DNA of 64,000 nt from Microtetraspora glauca (GCA_001570385.1 BBYL01000021.1:248001-312000), one strand, 5' to 3'; shown: positions 32,597 through 41,652, counted from the first letter of the stretch. A program made the numbers and translations. The notes: generated by a model not told the origin, from the letters alone.

Positions 32597-33406
32597 TCAC
32601 ACGAGCGCGCCGCCGGAGAACGCCGCGTCGAACGTCACCTTGGCGAGTGCCCGCTGGCCGTCGCCGCTGGGATGGAAGTAGTCCCACGCGCTCACGTGCT
32701 TGAGCGTGTACGGGAAGGAGAAGACGGCGCCGCCGTCATAACGGCAGGCCGGGCCGTACGCCAGGCAGGACTCCCCCAGCCGCTCGTTGTACGCCATGAC
32801 CCGCGCCCTGACCCGCTCGCGCCGGAGCCGGTCCTTCCGCGCGGTCGAGGAGGGCTCGGCCAGCATCGACGGGCAGATGTGCCCGACCGTCCAGAAGGCC
32901 CGCGCGACCATGCTCGCCTTCCCCACCGACCACAGCCGCTGGAGGTCGGGGATGCTGCCGACGATCACCCGCGCGCCGGTCGGCCGCAGCACGGCGAGCG
33001 CCTCGTCCACGCGCCGCCCGAAGACGTCCACGGGCGTCATGTCCTTCTCCGAGCCCACGCACGCGTCCTGCGCGCCGATCAGGATCGTGACGTACGCGGC
33101 GCCCTTCGCGACCGCCGCGCGGGCCTGCCCGGCGAGGTCCGCGCTCGTCGATCCCGGGACCGCGAGGTTCACGTTGTGTCCCGCTACCGCCGGGACCAGT
33201 TCGCGCAACCGCAGATAGTGGCTGTTCACCTCGGCGTCGTCCCCGGTGGACCAGGACCGTGAGGCGCAGGAGACGTACCAGCCGCAGGCGTTGAACCCGG
33301 CGCTGATCGAGTCGCCCAGCGCCGCCATCACCACCGGACTGGTCTGGGCGTACGCCGTGCCCGGCAGCAGGAGGGCCGCGACGGCGAGAACGGACGCGAT
33401 CTTCAT
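32597..33406 (-). CDS. Secreted SGNH/GDSL-type lipase or esterase
   Basis: 269 residues with a signal peptide (MKIASVLAVAALLLPGTAYA, cleavage about residue 20). Block I is MAALGDSISAGF with the nucleophile serine, block III is ILIGAQDACVG in place of the usual GxND, and block V is WDYFHPSGDGQ with the Asp-x-x-His pair. Six cysteines suggest disulfides, as in streptomycete secreted lipases. It is convergent with the response regulator and divergent from menF. Confidence 0.83.
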   Translation of the reverse strand: MKIASVLAVAALLLPGTAYAQTSPVVMAALGDSISAGFNACGWYVSCASRSWSTGDDAEVNSHYLRLRELVPAVAGHNVNLAVPGSTSADLAGQARAAVAKGAAYVTILIGAQDACVGSEKDMTPVDVFGRRVDEALAVLRPTGARVIVGSIPDLQRLWSVGKASMVARAFWTVGHICPSMLAEPSSTARKDRLRRERVRARVMAYNERLGESCLAYGPACRYDGGAVFSFPYTLKHVSAWDYFHPSGDGQRALAKVTFDAAFSGGALV

Positions 33407-33558
33407 GCGCCCAAAGGTAGGGAGCCTCGCCTGGCCTGCTCCATCACCTCCGGGGAAGGCGTGTCTTCCGTGACCAACTTCCTATCACCGCTTGACAAGG
33501 GGTCCCGCGAAGGGGGGCTCATGTCGAACACGTTCAGTTTCTGCGTAAAGTGGTTCAA

Positions 33559-34788
33559 GTGAGTGTCGCTCTCATCCGCCCCCTCGTGGTGCGCACGGTC
33601 TCCGTCAGCGATCCCGGAGATCTCGTCTCCTGCCTGCCTGACGCCGCGCCGTACGCGTGGATCCGGCACGGAGAAGGGCTCGTGGGCTGGGGCGAAGCCG
33701 CCCGCGCCACGATCCCCCCGGGCCCGGACCGGTTCCGCCGGGCCCGTGACTGGGTGTCGTCGCTCTTCCGGGACGCGCGCATCGACGACGACGTGGAGAC
33801 GCCCGGCTCCGGGCCCGTCGCCTTCGGTTCGTTCACCTTCGAGGCGGACGCCCCCGGGTCGACCCTCGTCGTCCCGCGCGTGGTGCTCGCCCGCAGGGGC
33901 GGCCGCGCCTGGCTCACCACGATCGGTGCGGACGATCACAGCCCCGAGCTCAGGACACCTCCCACCCCGCCGGGCCGCATCCGGTACGGCGACGGCTCGC
34001 TGACCGCTCCCGAATGGCAGCACGCAGTCGCCAGGGCCGTCCAGCAGATCAACGACGGAAGGCTCGACAAGGTCGTCCTGGCCCGCGACCTGACGGCCGT
34101 CGCCGAGAACGACATCGACGTCCGGGTCCTGCTGTCACGGCTGTCCGCCCGCTATCCCGAGTGCTACACCTTCTCGGTGGACGGCCTCACCGGCGCGACA
34201 CCGGAACTGCTGGTCCGGCACCGGGGCAACGCCATCGAGTCGCTCGTCCTCGCCGGGACCACCCCGCGCGCCGACGAGCCCGCCGAGGACCTGGCCCGAG
34301 GCGCGGCCCTGTACGCGTCGCCGAAGGACCGGTACGAGCACGTCTGCGCCGTCAGCTCGGTCAGGGAGGCCCTCGCTCCCCTGTGCTCCACGCTCGACGT
34401 GCCGGACGAACCCGAGTTGCTCGTGCTGCCCAACGTGCAGCACCTCGCCAGCCGGGTCAGCGGCCGGCTGTCCGACGGCGCCTCCGTCCTCGACGTGGTG
34501 GCGGCGATGCACCCGACGGCGGCGGTCGGCGGCACGCCCACCGGCACCGCCCTCGACGTCATCCGCGAGTTGGAGGGCATGGACCGCGGCGGCTACGCCG
34601 GGCCCGTGGGCTGGATCGACGCCAGGGGCGACGGCGAATGGGGCATCGCCCTGCGCTGCGCGCAGATCTCCGGCAACCGCGCCCGCCTTTTCGCCGGGTG
34701 CGGCATCATGGGCGACTCCGACCCGGTCGCGGAACTCGCCGAGGCCCACGCCAAGTTCCGCGTCATGCGCTCCGCTCTGGAGAGCTGA
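33559..34788 (+). CDS. menF: Isochorismate synthase (menaquinone biosynthesis)
   Basis: 409 residues of the chorismate-binding family (PF00425): LDKVVLARDL, GATPELLVRH, LAGTTPRADE, and LPNVQHLASRVSG then MHPTAAVGGTPTGTA and EGMDRGGYAGPVGWIDARGD, the last carrying the Mg-binding and catalytic residues. It converts chorismate to isochorismate. Because menD, menC, menB and menE-like genes follow within 9 kb, menaquinone is more likely than a siderophore as the product. The GTG at 33559 lies 7 nt after a TAAAGT -10 hexamer, so the start is probably leaderless; GTG 33550 is inside that promoter. Confidence 0.87.
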   Translation: MSVALIRPLVVRTVSVSDPGDLVSCLPDAAPYAWIRHGEGLVGWGEAARATIPPGPDRFRRARDWVSSLFRDARIDDDVETPGSGPVAFGSFTFEADAPGSTLVVPRVVLARRGGRAWLTTIGADDHSPELRTPPTPPGRIRYGDGSLTAPEWQHAVARAVQQINDGRLDKVVLARDLTAVAENDIDVRVLLSRLSARYPECYTFSVDGLTGATPELLVRHRGNAIESLVLAGTTPRADEPAEDLARGAALYASPKDRYEHVCAVSSVREALAPLCSTLDVPDEPELLVLPNVQHLASRVSGRLSDGASVLDVVAAMHPTAAVGGTPTGTALDVIRELEGMDRGGYAGPVGWIDARGDGEWGIALRCAQISGNRARLFAGCGIMGDSDPVAELAEAHAKFRVMRSALES

Positions 34789-35413
34789 CCGCCCGGTCCT
34801 CCCTGAGGTGGACGCCATCGCCCGGAAGGGCGATGGCCCGCCCCGCCGTCACGCCCGCGAGCCAGCGGGCGAACCCGCCCCGCGCGTCGTCGGCGACCGC
34901 CACCTCGAACGTGACGTCCGCGCCGTAGTCCACGGCCCGGACGGGGTACGGCGAGGCGCGCAGGTCGTTCTCCAGCCGCCCCGAGTGCGCGTGGTCGACC
35001 ACCACTGACATGATCGTCGCCGGGACCATCCGCACGCTCGTCGCGCGGTCGAGCGCCTCCCCCACGGCGCCGCCGTACGCCCGGACCAGGCCGCCCGCCC
35101 CGAGCAGCACGCCGCCGAAGTAGCGGGTGACCACGGCCACGACGTCGGCGAAGCCGCGCCGGTTGAGCACCTCCAGCATCGGCGTGCCCGCCGTACCGCC
35201 CGGCTCCCCGTCGTCGTCGGCCTTCTGTGCCCGCGACCCGATCACGTATGCCGTGCAGTTGTGGTTGGCGTCGCCGTACAACCGCCTGCGGCCGGCGATG
35301 AACGCCCTGGCGTCCTCCTCCGTCCCCACAGGAGCGAGCGCGCAGATGAACCGCGAGCGGCGAACCTCGGTCTCGTGCTCGATGGGATCGGTGATGGTCA
35401 GGTAGGAGGGCAT
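34763..35413 (-). CDS. YigZ/IMPACT-family protein
   Basis: 216 residues. The UPF0029 N-terminal domain has RSRFICALAPVGTEEDARAF, NCTAYVIGSRAQKADDDGEP, GTAGTPMLEVL and RYFGGVLLGAGGLVRAYG, and a DUF1949 domain follows. Eukaryotic IMPACT inhibits Gcn2; the bacterial role is unclear. Its 3' end overlaps menF by 26 bp. A TACGCT -10 hexamer sits 6 nt before the ATG at 35413, suggesting a leaderless transcript. One copy of the 25-bp repeat lies directly upstream. Confidence 0.85.
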   Translation of the reverse strand: MPSYLTITDPIEHETEVRRSRFICALAPVGTEEDARAFIAGRRRLYGDANHNCTAYVIGSRAQKADDDGEPGGTAGTPMLEVLNRRGFADVVAVVTRYFGGVLLGAGGLVRAYGGAVGEALDRATSVRMVPATIMSVVVDHAHSGRLENDLRASPYPVRAVDYGADVTFEVAVADDARGGFARWLAGVTAGRAIALPGDGVHLREDRAVSSPERSA

Positions 35414-35434
35414 CACGCCAGCGTAGCCAGCCCA

Positions 35435-35459
35435 GCGCCTTTACAATGTAGATTCATTA
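35435..35459 (+). repeat. 25-bp repeated element, copy B
   Basis: The same sequence as at 13098-13122 except for the centre base (A for T), same strand. It sits 22 bp upstream of the yigZ start and 15 bp past the stop of the winged-helix gene. Confidence 0.7.
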
Positions 35460-35474
35460 CACCGCGGGGTCCGC

Positions 35475-36587
35475 TCACCCGACGACGAGCTCGGCGGGAC
35501 GGCCGAGCAGCGCGGTGATCCGCTCGGCGGCGGCCTCCAGCGGCCCTCCCGGCACCGGATCGATCAGCTCGACGGCCAGCCGCCCGTCCTTGGCCTCCCA
35601 CACCCCGGCCACCCTCCCCCGGTGGACCACGACCGGGGAGATCCAGCCCGCCGCCCGGCTCACCTTGCCCCGGGCAGCCGCGGGCAGCAGAGCGTCGAGG
35701 TCGCGCGGAGCGCCCAGCACATATTGGTCGAACCCCGGCAGCAGGTGCACGGACTCCGACGGCCGGGCGGCGGCCAGCGTGTCCACGTGCTCGGCGAGCG
35801 CCACCATGGGCGCTCCCTCCACCTCGACCTGGGCGAGCTCCGGGCCGAGGTCGCGGAACCACCCGCGCAGCACCGCCTTGCGCATCGTGCCCCGCGACAG
35901 CCAGCCGTCGAACATCTCAGGGGTGGCCGGGCCGTGTACGCCCAGGAACGCGCGCACGAGGGCCGTGCCCCCCTCCTCCGCGGACGGCGGCGCGTCCGGC
36001 CAGCCGGGCAGCCGGTCGGAGGGCCGGGCGAAGGTCACCCGCCCGTCGCGGGGCGGGCCGTAGCACAGCTCCCCCAGGAAGCTCAGCGGCTTGAGCAGCG
36101 CACCCCAGCCGGAGGTGAGCGCCTCACGCAGATGGCCGTCGCCGGTGACCTCGGTCACGGCCTCGACCAGCTCCTCGCGGGTCAAGGAGCGTCCCTTGAG
36201 CGCCTGCGGCACCGCGCCGATGATCGCCTCGACCTCGGCGGCGGTGACCCCGTGCCCCCGCTGCCACGACCCCTTCTCCCAGAACCGCAGCGCGCCCAGC
36301 GTCGCGCAGTACGTCGCCAGCTCGTCTGCCGGGACCAGGTGCAGCGTTCCGCGCATCAGCCACGTCTTGACGAGCGTGCGGTCCTCCCACAGCGCCTCGT
36401 CCACCGCGCCGGATCTCGGGTCGGCCGACCGCACCGCCAGCGCCAGCTCCGCGGAGGAGGCCACCTGGGCCTGCACCCCGCACAGCCGACGGGCGATCAT
36501 CACGGGTCCGGATCCGGCGGCCGGCTCGACGAACTGGCGCTCCAGCCGCCATGCGAGCACCTGGGGCCAGGTCAGTTGAAGAGTCAC
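35475..36587 (-). CDS. Winged-helix DNA-binding domain protein (AlkX/YcaQ-like HTH_42)
   Basis: 370 residues from the GTG at 36587 (VTLQLTWPQVLAWR). The HTH_42 (PF06224) landmarks are LCGVQAQVASSAELALAVRS, KTWLMRGTLHLVPADELATY, GPATPEMFDGWL and HLLPGFDQYVLG. Relatives include DNA glycosylases that open interstrand crosslinks (AlkX, YcaQ), but many members are uncharacterised. The catalytic QxQ of YcaQ-type enzymes corresponds to GVQAQVA here. It lies within the menaquinone region without an obvious metabolic link. Confidence 0.8.
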   Translation of the reverse strand: MTLQLTWPQVLAWRLERQFVEPAAGSGPVMIARRLCGVQAQVASSAELALAVRSADPRSGAVDEALWEDRTLVKTWLMRGTLHLVPADELATYCATLGALRFWEKGSWQRGHGVTAAEVEAIIGAVPQALKGRSLTREELVEAVTEVTGDGHLREALTSGWGALLKPLSFLGELCYGPPRDGRVTFARPSDRLPGWPDAPPSAEEGGTALVRAFLGVHGPATPEMFDGWLSRGTMRKAVLRGWFRDLGPELAQVEVEGAPMVALAEHVDTLAAARPSESVHLLPGFDQYVLGAPRDLDALLPAAARGKVSRAAGWISPVVVHRGRVAGVWEAKDGRLAVELIDPVPGGPLEAAAERITALLGRPAELVVG

Positions 36588-36678
36588 GCCCGATGTTCTA
36601 CACCCCTCCACCGACAGACGGCCGCCCCGCGCATCGTCACCATGAGCGGGCATCCAACGGACACGGACCGTTTCGTCA

Positions 36679-36702
36679 GGACATTCTGATGTCCGCTAAC
36701 CT
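36679..36702 (+). promoter_or_regulatory. gntR promoter with self-regulating palindrome
   Basis: GGACAT-TCTG-ATGTCC, a perfect 6-bp inverted repeat at 36679-36694, lies just before the -10 hexamer TAACCT (36697-36702), which is 6 nt upstream of the GTG. It is well placed for autorepression. Confidence 0.6.
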
Positions 36703-36708
36703 CGACGT

Positions 36709-37452
36709 GTGACTTCCGAGCGCCTGGACATCGACCTTGACCGGTCGAGCCCCGTCCCCCTCTACTTCCAGGTCGCCGAGCAGATCTCGGAGGCGATCCG
36801 GCGCGGCGACCTCGCTCCCGGCTCCCGGCTCGACAACGAGATCCAGCTCGCCGACCGGCTCGGGCTCTCCCGTCCCACCATCCGCCAGGCGATCCAATAC
36901 CTGGTGGACAAGGGTCTGCTCGTCCGCAAGCGCGGTGTCGGCACCCAGGTCGTCCACGGCCAGGTCAAGCGGTCGGTGGAGCTCACCAGCCTCTACGACG
37001 ACCTCAGGCGGTCCGGGCAGGAACCCGCCACCCGGGTGCTGTCCATCGACACCGAGCCCGCCGACGAGAGCGTCGCGGCGGTCCTCGCGCTGCCGGAGGG
37101 CACCGAGGTGCTCAGGATCGAACGGCTCCGCTACGCCGCGGGAGAGCCGCTGGCCCTGCTCCACAACTGGCTGCCGCTCGGGCTGGCCGACCTGTCGGCG
37201 ACGTCGCTCCAGGAGCGCGGGCTGTACGAGCTGCTGCGCGCGGCCGGGGTCAGGATGCGGGTCGCCAACCAGCGGATCGGCGCCCGTGCCGCCACCCCGT
37301 CCGAGGCGCGCCTCCTCGATGAGCGGCGCGGCGCTCCCCTGCTGACGATGGTCCGCACGACCTACGACGACCAGGGAAGGGCCGTCGAGCACGGCTCCCA
37401 CCTCTATCGGGCATCGCACTATTCGCTGGAGGTCACGCTCATCGAGCGGTGA
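36709..37452 (+). CDS. GntR-family regulator with UTRA ligand domain
   Basis: 247 residues. The winged helix is PLYFQVAEQISEAIRRGDLA, then LADRLGLSRPTIRQAIQYLV and GVGTQVVHG (wing). The UTRA domain (about 95-240) has TEVLRIERLRYAAGEPLALL and a C-terminal RASHYSLEVTLIER. HutC/DasR-type proteins sense sugars, amino sugars or histidine derivatives. No transporter is adjacent. The leaderless-type GTG start follows a palindrome, suggesting autoregulation. The 3' end overlaps dedA by 14 bp. Confidence 0.87.
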   Translation: MTSERLDIDLDRSSPVPLYFQVAEQISEAIRRGDLAPGSRLDNEIQLADRLGLSRPTIRQAIQYLVDKGLLVRKRGVGTQVVHGQVKRSVELTSLYDDLRRSGQEPATRVLSIDTEPADESVAAVLALPEGTEVLRIERLRYAAGEPLALLHNWLPLGLADLSATSLQERGLYELLRAAGVRMRVANQRIGARAATPSEARLLDERRGAPLLTMVRTTYDDQGRAVEHGSHLYRASHYSLEVTLIER

Positions 37453-38068
37453 CGGACTGCGGCTCGTCCTCGGCCGCCCGGACCTTCCGCTTGAGCCAGA
37501 CCGTGGTGCCCAGGCCGAAGAGCAGGGCGGCGACCAGCCCGACCCAGGAGAAGCCCTTCAGCCACTTGTCGGCCACGACGCCCAGATAGTAGATGGCGGT
37601 CGTGGTGCCGCCCGCCCACACGACGCCGCCGAGCACGTTGGCGATCAGGAACCGCCAGTACGGCATGCGCAGCGCGCCCGCCAGCGGACCGGCGAGGATC
37701 CGCAGCAGGGCCACGAACCGGCCGAAGAACACCGCCCACATGCCCCACCGGTCGAAGAGCCGCTCGGCCTTCGCGATGTGGGCGGGCCCGAAGTGCTTGG
37801 GGAACCTCCGCCCCAACCGGTCGAACAGCGGCCGGCCGCCCTTCCAGCCGATGTAGTAGCCGATCGAGTCGCCGATGATCGCCCCGGCGCTGGCGCACAC
37901 CCCCACCACGATCGGGCTGACCACGCCCTTGGACGACAGCAGCGCCGCGCTGACCAGGACGATCTCACCGGGAAGCGGGATACCCAGGCTCTCCAGCCCG
38001 ATGACCACACCGACGAGGATGTAGACCCAGACGGCTGGGATCGTCTGCAGCCACTCCTCGATGTGCAT
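37439..38068 (-). CDS. DedA-family membrane protein
   Basis: 209 residues. It has the DedA/SNARE-associated signature: GLESLGIPLPGEIVLVSAAL, GDSIGYYIGWKGGRPLFDRL and FFGRFVALLRILAGPLAGAL. Several membrane helices and two re-entrant loops are expected. Family members flip undecaprenyl phosphate or other lipids and affect membrane potential. The ATG at 38068 has AGGAG five bases upstream, which decides it over ATG 38080. Confidence 0.87.
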   Translation of the reverse strand: MHIEEWLQTIPAVWVYILVGVVIGLESLGIPLPGEIVLVSAALLSSKGVVSPIVVGVCASAGAIIGDSIGYYIGWKGGRPLFDRLGRRFPKHFGPAHIAKAERLFDRWGMWAVFFGRFVALLRILAGPLAGALRMPYWRFLIANVLGGVVWAGGTTTAIYYLGVVADKWLKGFSWVGLVAALLFGLGTTVWLKRKVRAAEDEPQSVTAR

Positions 38069-38156
38069 GTCACTCCTCATAAATAGGGCGGGTCGGGCAC
38101 GCTCCATTCTGCCGTCGCCCCGGCAATGACACATCCATCGCGAGGACCACCACGGG

Positions 38157-39821
38157 TCAGTCTCCGGTAGCACTCGCCATCATCGCGGAGCGTACGGCCT
38201 CGCCCATGGCGGCGTGTACCGCGGCGTTGGCGTCACGGCGCGTGCGCACCTCGACCAGGCGCATGCCGTCCCCCTTGACGGCCCTGGGCAGCTCGTCGAG
38301 GTCCTCGACCCGCGTGTACGGCAGGCCGGTCGAGGCGGCGAGATATTCCAGATCGACCCCGTGGGACGTCCCGAAGATCCGCTCGAACGGGTCGCCCACG
38401 GCCGCCTGCGGCAGCAGCGAGAAGATCCCGCCGCCGTCGTTGTTGACCACGACCAGGCACAGGTCGGGCCGCGGCTCCTGGGGGCCGAGGATGAGCCCGT
38501 TCTGGTCGTGCAGCAGCGTCAGATCGCCGATCAGCGCGTACGACGGGCCGTTGTGCGCCAGCGCGGCGCCGATGGCCGTGGACACCAGCCCGTCGATGCC
38601 GGACGCGCCGCGGCTCGCCATCAGGCGCAGCCCCCGGCGGGGTCGCATGGCCTGGTCCAGGTCCCTGATCGGCATCGAGGAACCGCAGAACAGCAACGAC
38701 CCGTTGGGCAGCAGCTCGACCAGGTCGCGCGCCACCCTCGGCTCGCTCAGGCCCGAGGAGTCGAGCACCGCGTCGATCGCCTCCCTGGCGACGTGCTCGG
38801 CGTGCCGCCACGACCGCAGCCAGGAGTCGTCTCCCGAGGTGACCGGGATCTCCACCGCCTGCGCGACCTGCGTCGCCGACCTGGTCGGATCGGGCCAGCG
38901 GGTCAGGTCCGAGGCGACCACGATGTGCTCCTCGGCCCTGCGGATCCAGGACAGCAGCGGCCGCGACAGTCCGGGACGCCCGAGCGTCACGACGACGTCG
39001 GGCCGGTGGGCCTTGGCGAACTCGGGGTTCCCCAGCAGGAAGTGATAGGTCGAGATGGCGTGGTCGCCGTAGCGGCCGCCGCCGTTGGGCTCGGAGAGCA
39101 CCGGCCAGCCGGCCATCCCGGCTGCCGCGACGTACCTGCGGACGTTGGCCGCGCCGTCGCCCACGACCAGCACGCCGCGCCTGGTCGGCGGGATGTGCAG
39201 CGCGGACGCGGGGGGCGCCACCCTCGCCCTGATCCACGCGCCGCCCGCGTCTCCGTCGAGCGACTCGCACCACGAGCCGTCACCGTCGGGGATCAGCGGC
39301 TCGCGGAAGGCCAGGTTGAGGTGGACCGGCCCCGGGTCCGGCGGCCCCGCCGCCCGCTGGTAGGCACGGCAGGCGAGCGACCGCCAGTAGGCCGCCTGCC
39401 CCGGCCGGTCCTCCGGCACGCCGACCTCGGCGAACCAGCGGACCGCCGAGCCGTACATCTTGACCTGGTCGATGGTCTGGTTCGCGCCGGTGCCGCGCAG
39501 CTCCGGCGGCCGGTCGGCGGTCAGCACGAGCAGCGGCACGCCGGACTCGGACGCCTCGATCACGGCGGGGTGGAAGTTCGCCGCCGCGGTGCCCGACGTG
39601 CAGATGATCACGACGGGCCGCTCCGAGCGCTTGGCCAGCCCGAGCGCGAGGAAGGACGCCGACCGCTCGTCGATCCGCACGTGCAGCCGCACCCGCGGCT
39701 CCTCGTGCACGGCCAGGGCCAGCGGCGCCGACCGGGACCCGGGAGCGAGGACGACGTCGGTCACCCCGCAACGCACCAGCTCGTCGACCAGCACCGTGGC
39801 AAGCGCGGTGGCGGGATTCAC
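38157..39821 (-). CDS. menD: 2-succinyl-5-enolpyruvyl-6-hydroxy-3-cyclohexene-1-carboxylate synthase
   Basis: 554 residues, a thiamine-diphosphate enzyme. The N-terminal motif DVVLAPGSRSAPLALAVHEE and the TSGTAAANFHPAVIEA block carry the isochorismate-site and catalytic glutamate context. LIGDLTLLHDQNGL and VVNNDGGGIFSLLPQA make the GDx..NN metal and diphosphate site. It joins isochorismate to 2-oxoglutarate-derived succinyl semialdehyde. The GTG overlaps the menC stop by 4 bp, so menB-menC-menD form one minus-strand operon. Confidence 0.92.
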   Translation of the reverse strand: MNPATALATVLVDELVRCGVTDVVLAPGSRSAPLALAVHEEPRVRLHVRIDERSASFLALGLAKRSERPVVIICTSGTAAANFHPAVIEASESGVPLLVLTADRPPELRGTGANQTIDQVKMYGSAVRWFAEVGVPEDRPGQAAYWRSLACRAYQRAAGPPDPGPVHLNLAFREPLIPDGDGSWCESLDGDAGGAWIRARVAPPASALHIPPTRRGVLVVGDGAANVRRYVAAAGMAGWPVLSEPNGGGRYGDHAISTYHFLLGNPEFAKAHRPDVVVTLGRPGLSRPLLSWIRRAEEHIVVASDLTRWPDPTRSATQVAQAVEIPVTSGDDSWLRSWRHAEHVAREAIDAVLDSSGLSEPRVARDLVELLPNGSLLFCGSSMPIRDLDQAMRPRRGLRLMASRGASGIDGLVSTAIGAALAHNGPSYALIGDLTLLHDQNGLILGPQEPRPDLCLVVVNNDGGGIFSLLPQAAVGDPFERIFGTSHGVDLEYLAASTGLPYTRVEDLDELPRAVKGDGMRLVEVRTRRDANAAVHAAMGEAVRSAMMASATGD

Positions 39822-40753
39822 TGCCGCCCCTCTCCGGCCGTTCCGGCGGCCTCCTCCATCCGTCGTTTCCAGGCGGGCGACTCGATCTCATACGCCGCGA
39901 GGGCGCGCTGATCCACCTCCGGACGTCGTACGGCTATCGCCCCGCCGACGGGGACGAGGGAGTCCGTGACGACATCACCGCTGAGCAAAGGCATCGTCCC
40001 GAGGCCGCAAGCGTACGGCAATTCGGGCAATGCGGCAGCTAGAGCCAGCCCCGCCGCCAGGCCGACCGACGTCTCGACAGCGCTCGACACGACGACGGGC
40101 AGCCCGCACGCCTCGGCGACGCGCAGCGCGGCCCGCACCCCGCCGAGGGGCTGCACCTTGATCACGGCGATGTCCGCCGCCTCCGCCGCGCGCACCTTGA
40201 GCGGGTCCTCCGCACGGCGGATCGACTCGTCGGCCGCGATCGGGACGTTGACCCGCCGCCGGACCTCGGCGAGCTCGTCGAGCGTGGCGCACGGCTGCTC
40301 GGCGTACTCCAGGTCGAACCGGTCGAGCTCCTTGAGCCTGCGGACCGCGGAATCGACGTCCCAGCCGCCGTTGACGTCCACCCGGACCCGGCCCGCCGGG
40401 CCGATCGCGTCGCGTACGGCCTCGACCCGCGCCATGTCCTCGGCGAAGTCCTGCCCGCGCTCGCCGACCTTGACCTTGGCGGTCCCGCAGTGCGAGAGCC
40501 TGACGATCTCGAAGGCCTTCTCCGGGCCCACGGCGGGCACGGTGGCGTTGACCGGGATCCAGGCGCGGAGCGGCTCCGGCCACCCGTCGAACGCGGCCTC
40601 GTTCGCGCAGGCCAGCCAGCGGGCGCATTCGGCGGGGCCGTACTCGGGGAAGGGTGAGAACTCCCCCCACCCGGCGGGCCCGTGGATCAGCACGCCCTCG
40701 CGGACGGTCTGCCCCCGGAACCGCAGGGTCATCGGGATACGGAAGACGTGCAC
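39818..40753 (-). CDS. menC: o-Succinylbenzoate synthase
   Basis: 311 residues of the enolase superfamily. TAKVKVGERG carries the KxK catalytic lysine, the metal ligands are in RVDVNGGWD, DLEYAEQPC and IAADESIR, and VIKVQPLGGVRAAL carries the second lysine. It dehydrates SHCHC to o-succinylbenzoate. The GTG start overlaps the menB stop (TAG/GTG share one base) and the stop overlaps menD. Confidence 0.9.
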   Translation of the reverse strand: MHVFRIPMTLRFRGQTVREGVLIHGPAGWGEFSPFPEYGPAECARWLACANEAAFDGWPEPLRAWIPVNATVPAVGPEKAFEIVRLSHCGTAKVKVGERGQDFAEDMARVEAVRDAIGPAGRVRVDVNGGWDVDSAVRRLKELDRFDLEYAEQPCATLDELAEVRRRVNVPIAADESIRRAEDPLKVRAAEAADIAVIKVQPLGGVRAALRVAEACGLPVVVSSAVETSVGLAAGLALAAALPELPYACGLGTMPLLSGDVVTDSLVPVGGAIAVRRPEVDQRALAAYEIESPAWKRRMEEAAGTAGEGRQ

Positions 40754-41583
40754 TAGGGGCGGCGCGGGAACTTCGCGAAGTCCGGGGTGCGCTTCTCCTT
40801 GAACGCGTCGCGGCCCTCCTGGGCCTCTTCGCTCATGTAGTAGAGGAGCGTCGCGTCACCGGCGAACTGCTGCATGCCCGCGGCGCCGTCGGTGACGGCG
40901 TTGAGCGCGCCCTTGAGCATGCGCAGCGCGAGCGGCGACTTCTCCAGCAGCTCGCGCGCCCACTGGACGGTCTCCTCCTCCAGGCGCTCCAGCGGGACGA
41001 CCGCGTTGACCAGGCCCCACTGCAGGGCGGTCTCGGCGTCGTACTGCCGGCAGAGGTACCAGATCTCGCGCGCACGCTTGAGGCCGACGGTCTCGGCCAG
41101 CAGCCACGAGCCGTATCCGCCGTCGAACGAGCCCACCTTGGGGCCGGTCTGCCCGAATTTGGCGTTGTCCGCGGCGATCGTGAGGTCACAGCAGACGTGC
41201 AGCACGTGGCCGCCGCCGATCGCGTAGCCCGCGACCATCGCGATGACGGGCTTGGGGCAGCGCCGGATCTGCACCTGCAGGTCGAGGACGTTCAGGCGGC
41301 CCATGCCGTGCGTGGTCTCGTCGACGTAGCCGTCGTCACCGCGGATCTTCTGGTCACCGCCGGAGCAGAACGCCCGGTCGCCGGCACCGGTGAAAATGAT
41401 CACACCGACGGCGGTGTCCTCCTGGGCCGTGTTGAACGCGTCCCGCAGCTCGAAGAGCGTCGTCGGGCGGAACGCGTTGTGACGCTCCGGCCGGTTGATC
41501 GTGATCTTCGCGATGCCCTCGGCGGTCTCGTAGATGATGTCCTCGTACTCGCCTGACCGCTTCCAGTCGACGCCGCTCGTCAC
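40753..41583 (-). CDS. menB: 1,4-Dihydroxy-2-naphthoyl-CoA synthase
   Basis: 276 residues of the crotonase fold. AFCSGGDQKIRGDDGYVDE is the MenB-specific loop, VAGYAIGGGHVLHVCCDLTI forms the oxyanion hole, and GQTGPKVGSFDGGYGSWLLA is the signature active-site stretch. It closes the naphthoate ring from succinylbenzoyl-CoA. The GTG at 41583 has GGAG/AGGAG sequences upstream. It is first in the menB-menC-menD operon and divergent from the menE-like gene, with 69 bp between starts. Confidence 0.93.
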   Translation of the reverse strand: MTSGVDWKRSGEYEDIIYETAEGIAKITINRPERHNAFRPTTLFELRDAFNTAQEDTAVGVIIFTGAGDRAFCSGGDQKIRGDDGYVDETTHGMGRLNVLDLQVQIRRCPKPVIAMVAGYAIGGGHVLHVCCDLTIAADNAKFGQTGPKVGSFDGGYGSWLLAETVGLKRAREIWYLCRQYDAETALQWGLVNAVVPLERLEEETVQWARELLEKSPLALRMLKGALNAVTDGAAGMQQFAGDATLLYYMSEEAQEGRDAFKEKRTPDFAKFPRRP

Positions 41584-41652
41584 ACTCGCTCCTCACTCCA
41601 GCGATCCGCCCGTTCACCGGCGGTTCCGTCTGCCGGGACTAACCTTACGACC

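Noticed and set aside
33524..33540. GAAC-AC-GTTC before menF as a LexA box
   Set aside because: The spacer between half-sites is 2 bp rather than the 4 bp of the actinobacterial SOS box, and menF is not a damage-response gene.
13098..35459. A 22-kb integrative element bounded by the 25-bp repeats
   Set aside because: Kept only as a hypothesis in the findings. The interval holds housekeeping genes and lacks excisionase, replication or conjugation genes, so I do not annotate it as a mobile element.
38214..39911. 565-codon plus-strand frame opposite menD
   Set aside because: It is an antisense shadow of menD with Arg/Gly/His-biased composition; menD on the minus strand has full ThDP motifs.
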